Both the position numbers and the translations under genes were made by a program. Of a stretch of DNA of 64,000 nt, positions 56,521 through 64,000 are shown piece by piece. The DNA lies in assembly GCF_039503195.1 (NCBI RefSeq), contig NZ_JBCJKP010000001.1, positions 5,270,001 to 5,334,000 on the forward strand, read 5' to 3'. The notes under the pieces were generated by a model, which was not told the origin of the DNA, ran no database searches, and saw only the letters and a list, made by a program, of their open reading frames with translations. The DNA is from Streptomyces mirabilis. Lineage in GTDB: Bacteria; Actinomycetota; Actinomycetes; Streptomycetales; Streptomycetaceae. How positions within the stretch are numbered: position 1 is the first letter of the stretch; each line of letters opens with the position of its first letter.

Positions 56521-58032
56521 TCAGAGCGAACTGTCCTCCGGGGTCGACCCCCCGCCGTTGCCGCCCCATTCCACCTGAGGCCCGTCGAAGTGCGCCGCGT
56601 GCCGCGGTGGATGGGCCGCCGCGCCGAGCACGAAGACGTCCTCCGCGCCGTCCAGGACGCCGCCCGAGGGATCGTCCTCGCCCGCCCTGCGCACGACGTC
56701 CCGCTCCGGCATGAGGATGTCGCGTACGACCACGGCGCACAGGTACAGCGTGCCCAGAAGGTGGGCGGCGATCGCGAACTGGTACCCGTGTGAGGAGAGG
56801 CCCTTGTGGGCCTCCCCGCTGGTCGTGTACGCGAGGTACATCCAGATCCCCAGGAAGTACGCGACCTCGCACGCCTGCCAGATCAGGAAGTCCCGCCACT
56901 TCGGCCGGGCCAGCGCGGCCAGGGGAATCAGCCACAGCACGTACTGGGGCGAGTAGACCTTGTTGGTGAGGATGAAGGCCGCGACGATCAGGAAGGCCAG
57001 TTGGGCGAAGCGGGGGCGGCGCGGGGCGGTGAGCGCGAGCGCGGCCATGCCCCCGCAGACGAGCACCATCAGGACCAGTGCCCACGCGTTCGCCGTCTGG
57101 TAACTGATCGGGACCTTCCACCAGGTGGAGACGAACAGAAAGACCGAACCGAAGTCGATCCCCCTGGTCTGGCTGAAGCTGTAGAACTTCGCCCAGCCTT
57201 CCGGCGCGAGGTACATCACGGGGAGGTTCACCACGAGCCAGGCTCCGACCGCGCCCATGAGCGCGTTCCCGAACTCCCGCCACTTGCCCGCCCGCCAGCA
57301 CAGCACGAGCAGCGGTCCCATGAGCAGGAACGGGTAGAACTTGGCGGCCGTGGCGAGCCCGAGCAGGACACCGAAGGCGAGGGAGCGGCCACGCGACCAC
57401 ATGAGCATCGCGGCGGCCAGCAGGGCCACCGCGAGGAGGTCCCAGTTGATGGTGGCCGTGAGCGCGAAGGCGGGCGCGAGGGCGACCAGAAGGCCGTCCC
57501 AGGGGCGCAGGCGGTGGGTGCGCACGGTGCATACGGCGATGACCGCCGCGCACACCATGAGCATCCCGGCGTTGACCATCCAGTAGATCTGCTCCTGGTG
57601 CTGGATGCTGCCGCCGCCCGGTGTGAGCCAGGCCGCGACCTCCATGAACAGACCGGTCAGGACCGGGTACTCGAGGTAGTCCATGTCGCCGGGGAGCTTG
57701 TCGAAGTACGGCACGAGCCCGTCGGCGAAACCGCGTCCCTGGTAGAGGTGCGGGATGTCGGAGTAGCACGCGTGCGTGTACTGCGTGCTGGCCCCGAAGA
57801 ACCAGCCGCTGTCGTAGCAGGGCAGTTTCTGCACCATACCGAGGGCGAACATGCCGATCGCGACGAGCGCGACCACGCGTACCGGGGTCCACCAGGACGC
57901 CCCCAGCAGTGCTCTCCGTCCGATGGGGCCGCCGATCAGCTCGCTTCCGGCCGCGGCGACCTCGTCGTCCTTGGTCGGCCGCACCGGCTCCGGCTCGCGC
58001 ACGCTCGTTCGCGTCGTCTCTGCACTGGGCAT
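56521..58032 (-). CDS. polytopic membrane glycosyltransferase (GT87/DUF2029-like)
   Basis: A 503-aa protein with about ten transmembrane helices. An early extracytoplasmic loop carries DIPHLYQGRGF and YLEYPVLTGLFM, containing the acidic/aromatic residues typical of GT-C polyprenyl-phosphate-dependent mannosyl/arabinosyltransferases. LGLATAAKFYPFLLMGPLL and YSPQYVLWLIPL are characteristic of the GT87-like group. It probably transfers a sugar from a polyprenyl donor outside the membrane; acceptor unknown. ATG 58032 is chosen; ATG 58041 is in frame. It lies downstream of the PBP gene, separated by a terminator. Confidence 0.88.
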   Translation of the reverse strand: MPSAETTRTSVREPEPVRPTKDDEVAAAGSELIGGPIGRRALLGASWWTPVRVVALVAIGMFALGMVQKLPCYDSGWFFGASTQYTHACYSDIPHLYQGRGFADGLVPYFDKLPGDMDYLEYPVLTGLFMEVAAWLTPGGGSIQHQEQIYWMVNAGMLMVCAAVIAVCTVRTHRLRPWDGLLVALAPAFALTATINWDLLAVALLAAAMLMWSRGRSLAFGVLLGLATAAKFYPFLLMGPLLVLCWRAGKWREFGNALMGAVGAWLVVNLPVMYLAPEGWAKFYSFSQTRGIDFGSVFLFVSTWWKVPISYQTANAWALVLMVLVCGGMAALALTAPRRPRFAQLAFLIVAAFILTNKVYSPQYVLWLIPLAALARPKWRDFLIWQACEVAYFLGIWMYLAYTTSGEAHKGLSSHGYQFAIAAHLLGTLYLCAVVVRDILMPERDVVRRAGEDDPSGGVLDGAEDVFVLGAAAHPPRHAAHFDGPQVEWGGNGGGSTPEDSSL

Positions 58033-58082
58033 GGCGCACATCCTGCCGTACGCGTCTGAGAATGGCCGCAGCGGCGGTAAGA

Positions 58083-58120
58083 GAACAGGGGCCGTCAGCC
58101 ACAGCTGACGGCCCCTGTTC
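58083..58120 (-). terminator. terminator of the PBP gene
   Basis: Perfect 17-bp arms at 58083-58099 and 58104-58120 around a 4-base loop, 19 bases beyond the PBP stop. Confidence 0.85.
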
Positions 58121-58138
58121 CTCGGGTTGCGCGTCTGT

Positions 58139-60814
58139 CTATCCGCCGTTCTGTCCGGCGAAGATGCCGCCGTTGCCATTACCTCTGGTATTCCCGCTGG
58201 TAATGGTCGTTGTCGGCGTGGGTGAGGTGGTTCCGGTCGCACCGCCGGTGGTCCCCGTGTTCGTCCCGCCGTTGTTCCCACAGTTCCAGCCGAAGTTGCC
58301 GCAGGTGTCGGTCGGCGAAGCCGTGGGCGAGCTGCTGATGGACGGGCTGGGCGAGTTGCTCGGCGTCGGGCTGGCCGACGGCGACGGTGTGGTCGACGGG
58401 GTCGCGGACGGGCTCGGGGTGTCATTGAGGACCTTCCCGATGGGCTCGGGCGTCGGGAAGGGCTCCGCCTTCGTGCCCTTGAGCGCCTGCTCCATGTAGT
58501 CGTGCCAGATCTGGGCCGGGAACGAGGCGCCGTGGATCTTCTTCTCGCCGCCCGTGCCGTACATCTCCAGGAACGTGCGGCTCTTGTTGGACGCGTCGTC
58601 GTCCAAGCGGTACATGCCGATCGAGGTCGACAACTGCGGGGTGTATCCGACGAACCACGCCGACTTGTTGCCGTCGGTCGTACCCGTCTTACCGGCCACC
58701 TCGCGGCCGGTCAGCTGGGCGGCGGTGCCGGTTCCCTTATCGACAACCGTCTTCAGCACGTCGGTGACGTTGTCCGCGACCTGCGAAGAGAAGGCTTCCT
58801 TCGCCTTGGCGACACTTCTGTGCTCGAACACCGTGCCGTCCTTGCTGGTGATCTTCTCGACCGAGTACGGATCGTGCTGCTGGCCGCTGTCCGCGAAGGT
58901 GGCGTACGCGCCGGCCATACGGATCGCACTGGGGTCGGAGGTACCGATGGAGAACGAGGGAAAGTTGGAGCTCGCCAGACTGGTCTTGAGGATGCCCGCC
59001 TGCAGCACGGCCTGCTCGACCTTGTCCAGGCCTACGTCCATACCGAGTTGCACGTAGGCGGAGTTCACGGACTCCCTCATCGCCTCGCGGAGATCGATCT
59101 TGTAACTCGGCGGGTTGTACGACTCGTTTCCGTCGTTGGTCTGGAGCCACTCCTTGCCGTCCTTGTCGGTCCAGACGGAATGGTCATAGTTCTTGATCTT
59201 GAGCCTGTTCTTGCCGCTGTACAGGCTCTTCGGAGAGACCACCGTGCGTTCGTCCTCCGACTGCGACGACCCCAGGTCGGGATTCTTCACACCCCACTGC
59301 ATGGCGGCTGCGAGCACGAACGGCTTGAACGTCGAACCCACCTGGGCACCGGTCTGGTCAGCGTTGTTCGTGAAGTGCTTGGTCGCGTCCTCACCGCCGT
59401 AGATGGCCTTGATCGCGCCCGTGGCTGGGTCGACGGAGGCCCCACCAAACTGGACGTAGGTGTCCGTATTCGGCCGCAGCTTGGGGTTTATCTTCTTCTT
59501 GCGGACTTCCTCCACGGCCTTCTCTAGCGCATTGACCTTCTTCTTGTCGAAGGTCGTTTTGATCGAGTAGCCGCCCTGCTGAAGCTGGTTCGCGGTGATC
59601 TTGGTGTTGTTGATGACGTAGGCCTTGGCGAGATCGACGAGATAGCCGATCTGGCCGCTGAGCCGAGTGTTCGACCGCGGGTTCTGAGCCTTGGGGAGCG
59701 TCTTGTACTTGGCCCGTTCCGTGGCGCTCAGGTGGCCGTACTTGACCTCTTTGTCCAGAGTGTCCGACCACTGGGCCGTGGCCCGCTTCGTGTTGGCCTC
59801 GGGAGTGGCGGCAGCGTCGAGCGATGTCGCACCCGCCGGGTCGTAGTACGTGGCGCCCTTGAGCATCGCCGCCAGGAAGGCGCACTGGCTCGGGTCGAGA
59901 TACTCGGCGTCCTTGTTGAAGTACGCGCGCGCGGCCGCCTGGATCCCGTAGGCCCCGCGACCGTAGTACGCGGAGTTCAGGTAGCCAGCCATGATCTTTT
60001 TCTTGTCGACCGTGGCGCCCACCTTGATCGCGACGAAGATCTCCTTGAACTTCCGGGAGATCGTCTGCGACTGGTCGTCCAGCATCGCGTTCTTGACGTA
60101 CTGCTGGGTGATGGTGGAACCACCCTGCGTCTGGCCGCCCTTGGCCATGTTCAAGAAGGCGCGCGCGATACCCCTCGGGTCGACGCCGCTGTCGGTCTCA
60201 AAGGTCTTGTTCTCCTGTGAGATGACGGCGTACCGCATCGCCGGGGGAATCTGCTCGTAGTTGATGATCTGGCGGTTCGTCTCACCACCGGTGGCGACCA
60301 TCTGGCTGCCGTCGGCCCAGTAGTAGACGTTGTTCTGCGCCGTGGCGGTGTCCGCGATGTTCGGGACACTCACCATCGCGTACCCGATACCGGCCACGGC
60401 CACCAGGCTCCCGCAGAAGCCGATGAACAGTCCCGTCACCAGTTTCCAGGACGGCATCCAGCGCCCGGCTCCCGACTTGCCCGCGCGCGGGTAGTCGATG
60501 AAACGCTTCTTTACAGGCCCAGAGGCCCGCGCGCGCCCGGGGCCGTCAGGACCGCCGCGGCGGCCGCCGGGCCCTGTGGCGTCGGCGCCTCGGCGCCGAC
60601 CGCCGCCGCTGCTTCTCTGAGCTGCGCGCCGGGCCTCGGCGCGGCCGGTGTACGGGCGCTCCTCCTCACCCCCCGACTCATAGGAGTCGGAAGGGGACCC
60701 GGTGGCGCCCCGCGGTGCCGCACGGCGGCCGGAGGACGGGCCGGTCTGGCCGCGTCGGGCCGCGGCACGTCCGCCGCCCTGTGGCTGCGACGGTTTGCGA
60801 CGGTGCTCGCTCAT
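58139..60814 (-). CDS. class A penicillin-binding protein
   Basis: An 891-aa bifunctional peptidoglycan synthase. Residues 1-130 are a cytoplasmic basic Gly/Arg/Ser-rich extension, one transmembrane helix at about 143-165. GT51 glycosyltransferase: ISQENKTFETDSGVD with the catalytic Glu, GGSTITQQYVKN, AYYGRGAYGI. Transpeptidase: GSTFKP (SxxK), SVNSAY (SxN), KTGTT. The ~100-residue tail is Ser/Thr/Pro then Gly/Asn/Thr-rich with a CGNFGWNCG pair of Cys. The GT51 first motif has EN and no His where many families have ED..F..H. ATG 60814 follows GAGGAG. Confidence 0.95.
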   Translation of the reverse strand: MSEHRRKPSQPQGGGRAAARRGQTGPSSGRRAAPRGATGSPSDSYESGGEEERPYTGRAEARRAAQRSSGGGRRRGADATGPGGRRGGPDGPGRARASGPVKKRFIDYPRAGKSGAGRWMPSWKLVTGLFIGFCGSLVAVAGIGYAMVSVPNIADTATAQNNVYYWADGSQMVATGGETNRQIINYEQIPPAMRYAVISQENKTFETDSGVDPRGIARAFLNMAKGGQTQGGSTITQQYVKNAMLDDQSQTISRKFKEIFVAIKVGATVDKKKIMAGYLNSAYYGRGAYGIQAAARAYFNKDAEYLDPSQCAFLAAMLKGATYYDPAGATSLDAAATPEANTKRATAQWSDTLDKEVKYGHLSATERAKYKTLPKAQNPRSNTRLSGQIGYLVDLAKAYVINNTKITANQLQQGGYSIKTTFDKKKVNALEKAVEEVRKKKINPKLRPNTDTYVQFGGASVDPATGAIKAIYGGEDATKHFTNNADQTGAQVGSTFKPFVLAAAMQWGVKNPDLGSSQSEDERTVVSPKSLYSGKNRLKIKNYDHSVWTDKDGKEWLQTNDGNESYNPPSYKIDLREAMRESVNSAYVQLGMDVGLDKVEQAVLQAGILKTSLASSNFPSFSIGTSDPSAIRMAGAYATFADSGQQHDPYSVEKITSKDGTVFEHRSVAKAKEAFSSQVADNVTDVLKTVVDKGTGTAAQLTGREVAGKTGTTDGNKSAWFVGYTPQLSTSIGMYRLDDDASNKSRTFLEMYGTGGEKKIHGASFPAQIWHDYMEQALKGTKAEPFPTPEPIGKVLNDTPSPSATPSTTPSPSASPTPSNSPSPSISSSPTASPTDTCGNFGWNCGNNGGTNTGTTGGATGTTSPTPTTTITSGNTRGNGNGGIFAGQNGG

Positions 60815-61188
60815 CGAACGATTACTCCTCGGGCAGGCGCACCCGTGCGCGCCTGGAAACGGCAGCTGGTTTCCGGTCCCCCCGAAGTACGGATGCGGTC
60901 GTTTGCGCATTCACCCGTACTGCACCAGGGACGAGGACGCCCTCAGGCGTCACTCGGTTCCCGGTGGTTTTGCATGGCGCACAGACTACGCACCGTCAAA
61001 ACCCCCCTAATCCTGAAGTTCACCCCAAATCAGGCAACTTGCTTCGTATGAATCGGTGATGTGACGCCGTTCACCATGGTCCCCCTTGTCGCAGACGGAC
61101 GGCCGATCTATCGTGCTGATGTATCGAGTCGATACATCAGCTCGGCATAAAGAACGTGCCGAGGAGACCGCGACAGCGAGGAGGCGAT
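60815..61188. promoter_or_regulatory. PBP / PadR divergent region
   Basis: This 374-base gap holds the PBP promoter side (60815-61000), in which I see no clear boxes or ORF, and the PadR operator at 61115-61141 on the right. Confidence 0.5.
61115..61141. promoter_or_regulatory. 27-bp palindrome, probable PadR operator
   Basis: Arms GCTGATGTATCGA (61115-61127) and TCGATACATCAGC (61129-61141) are perfect around a single central base. It lies 47 bases before the PadR ATG and includes ATGT/ACAT, the core of known PadR sites. Autoregulation is inferred. Confidence 0.75.
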
Positions 61189-61920
61189 ATGAACCGGCGT
61201 TCCGGGATCCTCGAGTTCGCCGTCCTCGGCCTGCTTCGCGAGTCCCCGATGCACGGCTACGAGTTGCGCAAACGACTCAATACGTCACTGGGTGTGTTCC
61301 GTGCGTTCAGCTACGGGACGCTCTATCCCTGCCTCAAGACGCTGGTCGCGAGCGGCTGGTTGATCGAGGAATCGGGGAGCACCACCGAGGACGCCCTCGC
61401 GGCCCCGCTTGCTGGGCGGCGAGCCAAGATCGTCTATCGGTTGACGGCTGAAGGTAAAGAGCACTTCGAGGAGCTGCTCGCGCAGACGGGGCCCGACGCG
61501 TACGAGGACGAGCACTTCGCCGCTCGGTTCGCGTTCTTCGGGCAGACGTCACGCGACGTGCGCATGCGCGTACTGGAGGGCCGCCGCAGTCGGCTCGAGG
61601 AGCGACTGGAGAAGATGCGTGCCTCGCTGGCACGCACCAGGGAGCGCCTCGACGACTACACCCTTGAGCTCCAGCGCCACGGAATGGAGTCCGTGGAGCG
61701 CGAAGTGCGCTGGCTGAACGAGCTCATCGAGAGCGAGCGAGCAGGACGGGACGTCAAGGATTCCGCCTCCGAAGGCACCTCCCGAGGTGTCCCCGAAGGC
61801 AGCTCCCCGGGCGCCTTCGAAGGCTCCGCTCAGCAGAACAGCACATCTGGAGAGACGGGCGGCCTGCCCCGGCACCGGGACCAGTCCCGGCCGGATCCGT
61901 CCGACGACACCACCACGTGA
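61189..61920 (+). CDS. PadR-family transcriptional regulator
   Basis: A 243-aa regulator with the PadR winged helix at about 8-85 ([43 protein letters not shown]). The helical Vir-type dimerisation region spans about 110-190. The tail (about 190-243) is disordered Ser/Gly/Asp-rich. GAGGAGG precedes ATG 61189 by 5 bases. It ends 44 bases before the inositol-phosphate synthase gene in the same direction, an arrangement that suggests control of that gene. Confidence 0.92.
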   Translation: MNRRSGILEFAVLGLLRESPMHGYELRKRLNTSLGVFRAFSYGTLYPCLKTLVASGWLIEESGSTTEDALAAPLAGRRAKIVYRLTAEGKEHFEELLAQTGPDAYEDEHFAARFAFFGQTSRDVRMRVLEGRRSRLEERLEKMRASLARTRERLDDYTLELQRHGMESVEREVRWLNELIESERAGRDVKDSASEGTSRGVPEGSSPGAFEGSAQQNSTSGETGGLPRHRDQSRPDPSDDTTT

Positions 61921-61964
61921 GGTCCAGTCGGGGCTTCACCTCGTACACACAGGGAGCAACCGGA

Positions 61965-63047
61965 ATGGGTTCGGTTCGCGTAGCCATCGTCGGCGTGGGC
62001 AACTGCGCCGCCTCGCTGGTGCAGGGCGTCGAGTACTACAAGGACGCCGACCCGGCGTCCAAGGTCCCGGGTCTGATGCACGTCCAGTTCGGCGACTACC
62101 ACGTCGGTGACGTCGAGTTCGTCGCCGCCTTCGACGTCGACGCGAAGAAGGTCGGCCTCGACCTCTCCGACGCCATCGGTGCCAGCGAGAACAACACCAT
62201 CAAGATCTGCGACGTCCCGAACAAGGGCGTCACGGTCCAGCGCGGCCACACCCTCGACGGTCTCGGCAAGTACTACCGCATGACCATCGAGGAGTCCGCC
62301 GAGGCGCCGGTCGACGTCGTCCAGATCCTCAAGGACAAGCAGGTCGACGTCCTCATCTGCTACCTGCCCGTCGGTTCCGAGGACGCGGCGAAGTTCTACG
62401 CCCAGTGCGCCATCGACGCCAAGGTCGCCTTCGTCAACGCCCTCCCGGTCTTCATCGCCGGCACCAAGGAGTGGGCGGACAAGTTCACCGAGGCCGGTGT
62501 CCCGATCGTCGGCGACGACATCAAGTCGCAGGTCGGCGCCACCATCACGCACCGTGTGATGGCGAAGCTGTTCGAGGACCGCGGTGTCCGTCTCGAGCGC
62601 ACGATGCAGCTCAACGTCGGCGGCAACATGGACTTCAAGAACATGCTGGAGCGCGACCGCCTCGAGTCGAAGAAGATCTCGAAGACGCAGGCCGTCACCT
62701 CGCAGATCCCCGACCGCGACATGGGCGAGAAGAACGTCCACATCGGTCCCTCGGACTACGTGGCCTGGCTCGACGACCGCAAGTGGGCGTACGTCCGTCT
62801 CGAGGGCCGCGCCTTCGGTGACGTCCCGTTGAACCTGGAGTACAAGCTCGAGGTCTGGGACTCCCCGAACTCCGCGGGTGTCATCATCGACGCCCTGCGC
62901 GCCGCGAAGATCGCCAAGGACCGCGGCATCGGTGGCCCGATCCTGTCCGCGTCCTCGTACTTCATGAAGTCCCCGCCGGTCCAGTACTTCGACGACGAGG
63001 CCTTCGCCAACGTCGAGAAGTTCATCAAGGGCGAGGTCGAGCGCTAG
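61965..63047 (+). CDS. ino1: inositol-3-phosphate synthase
   Basis: A 360-aa NAD-dependent enzyme converting glucose-6-phosphate to inositol-3-phosphate, the entry to mycothiol and phosphatidylinositol. Rossmann motif [16 protein letters not shown] at the N-terminus. Active-site segments: [47 protein letters not shown]. It is the short actinobacterial/archaeal-type form. AGGGAG lies 8 bases before ATG 61965. Probably co-transcribed with padR. Confidence 0.96.
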   Translation: MGSVRVAIVGVGNCAASLVQGVEYYKDADPASKVPGLMHVQFGDYHVGDVEFVAAFDVDAKKVGLDLSDAIGASENNTIKICDVPNKGVTVQRGHTLDGLGKYYRMTIEESAEAPVDVVQILKDKQVDVLICYLPVGSEDAAKFYAQCAIDAKVAFVNALPVFIAGTKEWADKFTEAGVPIVGDDIKSQVGATITHRVMAKLFEDRGVRLERTMQLNVGGNMDFKNMLERDRLESKKISKTQAVTSQIPDRDMGEKNVHIGPSDYVAWLDDRKWAYVRLEGRAFGDVPLNLEYKLEVWDSPNSAGVIIDALRAAKIAKDRGIGGPILSASSYFMKSPPVQYFDDEAFANVEKFIKGEVER

Positions 63048-63119
63048 CAAGACAGGCCTCCGAGCGCCGTCGAGACACGGCGCGGAGCGCCGAGGGGCTT
63101 TTCGCTCCTGCCCGTCGAG

Positions 63120-63146
63120 GGTCCCTGGGTCTTTGACCCGGGGACC
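63120..63146. terminator. hairpin terminator after ino1
   Basis: Twelve-base arms GGTCCCTGGGTC (63120-63131) and GACCCGGGGACC (63135-63146), one T-G wobble, TTT loop. A weaker hairpin plus TTTT precedes it at about 63058-63102. Confidence 0.75.
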
Positions 63147-63171
63147 TTCCTCGTATGTGAGGCTGTGCCCC

Positions 63172-64000
63172 ATGGCCGTCGTGCGTGACCTGCGCGTCCT
63201 CCTGCGCTTCCAAGGCTTCAGACGCCTGCTCGGTGTCCGGTTGCTGTCCCAGGGTGCCGACGGCGTCTACCAGGTCGCGCTGGCCGCGTACGTCGTCTTC
63301 TCACCGGAGAAGCAGACCTCAGCAGCCTCGATCGCCTCCGCGATGGCGGTACTGCTCCTGCCGTACTCCCTGGTCGGCCCCTTCGCCGGCGTCCTGCTGG
63401 ACCGCTGGCGCCGCCGCCAGGTCCTCCTGTACGGCAATCTGCTGCGGACCGCGCTGGCCTGCGTGACGGCCGTGCTGATGGTGAGCCATGTCCCCGACTG
63501 GCTCTTCTACGCCTCCGCGCTGTGCGTCACCGCGGTCAACCGGTTCGTCCTCGCGGGCCTCTCGGCCGCCCTGCCCCGAGTCGTCGACTCCCACCGGCTG
63601 GTCATGGCCAACGCCCTGTCGCCCACCGCCGGGACACTCGCCGCGACCGCGGGCGGCGGTCTCGCGTTCGTCGTACGACTGGTCGCCTCGCACTCGGATG
63701 CGGCGGTCGTCCTCCTCGGTGCGACCCTCTATCTGTGCGCCGCGCTCGCCTCGCTGCGCATCGCACCGGAACTGCTCGGCCCCGACCAGGAGTTGGTGCA
63801 GCCGAGCCTGCGTACGTCCCTCACCGGCACCGCGCGCGGTCTCGTGGCCGGTGTGCGCCATCTCGCCGAGCCCGAGCGGCGGGAGGCGGCCTGGGCGCTC
63901 CTGTCGATGACCCTGATGCGCTTCTGCTACGGCGCCCTGACCGTCATGGTGTTGATGCTGTGCCGGTACGCCTGGTCGTCCGGCTCCGACGGCGGGCTCG
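63172..64000 (+). CDS. MFS transporter, 5' part (runs off the window)
   Basis: The first 276 residues are visible. About seven to eight transmembrane helices, e.g. VAVLLLPYSLVGPFAGVLLD and VVVLLGATLYLCAALAS-type segments, with motif A-like LLDRWRRRQVLL. It resembles major-facilitator exporters of the macrolide-efflux type; substrate unknown. ATG 63172 has no Shine-Dalgarno; TTGACC (63133) and GAGGCT (63159), 7 bases before ATG, are a plausible leaderless promoter with a long spacer. Confidence 0.85.
   Translation, partial: MAVVRDLRVLLRFQGFRRLLGVRLLSQGADGVYQVALAAYVVFSPEKQTSAASIASAMAVLLLPYSLVGPFAGVLLDRWRRRQVLLYGNLLRTALACVTAVLMVSHVPDWLFYASALCVTAVNRFVLAGLSAALPRVVDSHRLVMANALSPTAGTLAATAGGGLAFVVRLVASHSDAAVVLLGATLYLCAALASLRIAPELLGPDQELVQPSLRTSLTGTARGLVAGVRHLAEPERREAAWALLSMTLMRFCYGALTVMVLMLCRYAWSSGSDGGL

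Overview
The window is very GC-rich, codon-biased DNA with sporulation genes (ssgR-ssgA), perfect 14-bp parS sites, DnaA-box clusters and a Rex operator before cydAB. Together these identify a Streptomyces chromosome in the conserved core near oriC. From memory, the order (pheA, serS ... cydAB-cydDC ... thiC, ssgA, ptpA ... dnaB, rplI-rpsR-ssb-rpsF, femX, inositol-phosphate synthase) matches the S. coelicolor segment on one side of oriC. I see no insertion sequence, prophage, CRISPR array or foreign island.

Layout. 1-4.6 kb: efeB 3' end, pheA, serS with a translationally coupled HAD phosphatase, and tRNA-Ser(GCT). 4.9-8.8 kb: a small unknown protein and a four-gene ABC exporter operon on the minus strand. 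9.0-14.6 kb: a hydrolase-dehydrogenase fusion, a frameshifted MerR regulator, KptA, an LLM oxidoreductase and a second HAD phosphatase. 14.7-22.7 kb: respiratory block with a DosS-like GAF kinase, the fused CydDC exporter, CydB and CydA behind a Rex box. 22.9-31.6 kb: aminotransferase, LacI regulator, PPP-type phosphatase, membrane protein, TerD-vWA protein, and thiC behind a TPP riboswitch. 31.7-39.6 kb: YibE/F protein, ssgR-ssgA, small membrane proteins, cupin, ptpA, a Cys/Met-metabolism PLP enzyme, LysR and Nudix. 39.6-47.9 kb: flavohemoprotein with a long disordered N-terminus, HAD, GNATs, GlcG-like protein, divergent MFS/MarR pair and a beta-lactamase-fold hydrolase. 48-53.2 kb: replication and translation block (dnaB; rpsF-ssb-rpsR-rplI) around a MATE exporter. 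53.5-64 kb: cell envelope (FemX, alanine-racemase-like protein, polyprenol-type glycosyltransferase, class A PBP), PadR plus inositol-phosphate synthase, and a truncated MFS gene.

The most interesting signals are non-coding. Six perfect parS sites and two one-mismatch variants lie between 19.9 and 51.4 kb. They sit inside start regions, a terminator-like 32-bp palindrome and, most strikingly, the extended P3 arm of the thiC TPP riboswitch. Four groups of DnaA boxes occur outside oriC, the densest in the pheA-serS gap (five in 312 bp) and upstream of dnaB (three in 44 bp). Several housekeeping genes look leaderless. Two genes (the merR-type gene and femX) carry single-site frameshifts next to short C or G runs; these are either sequencing errors or real lesions.
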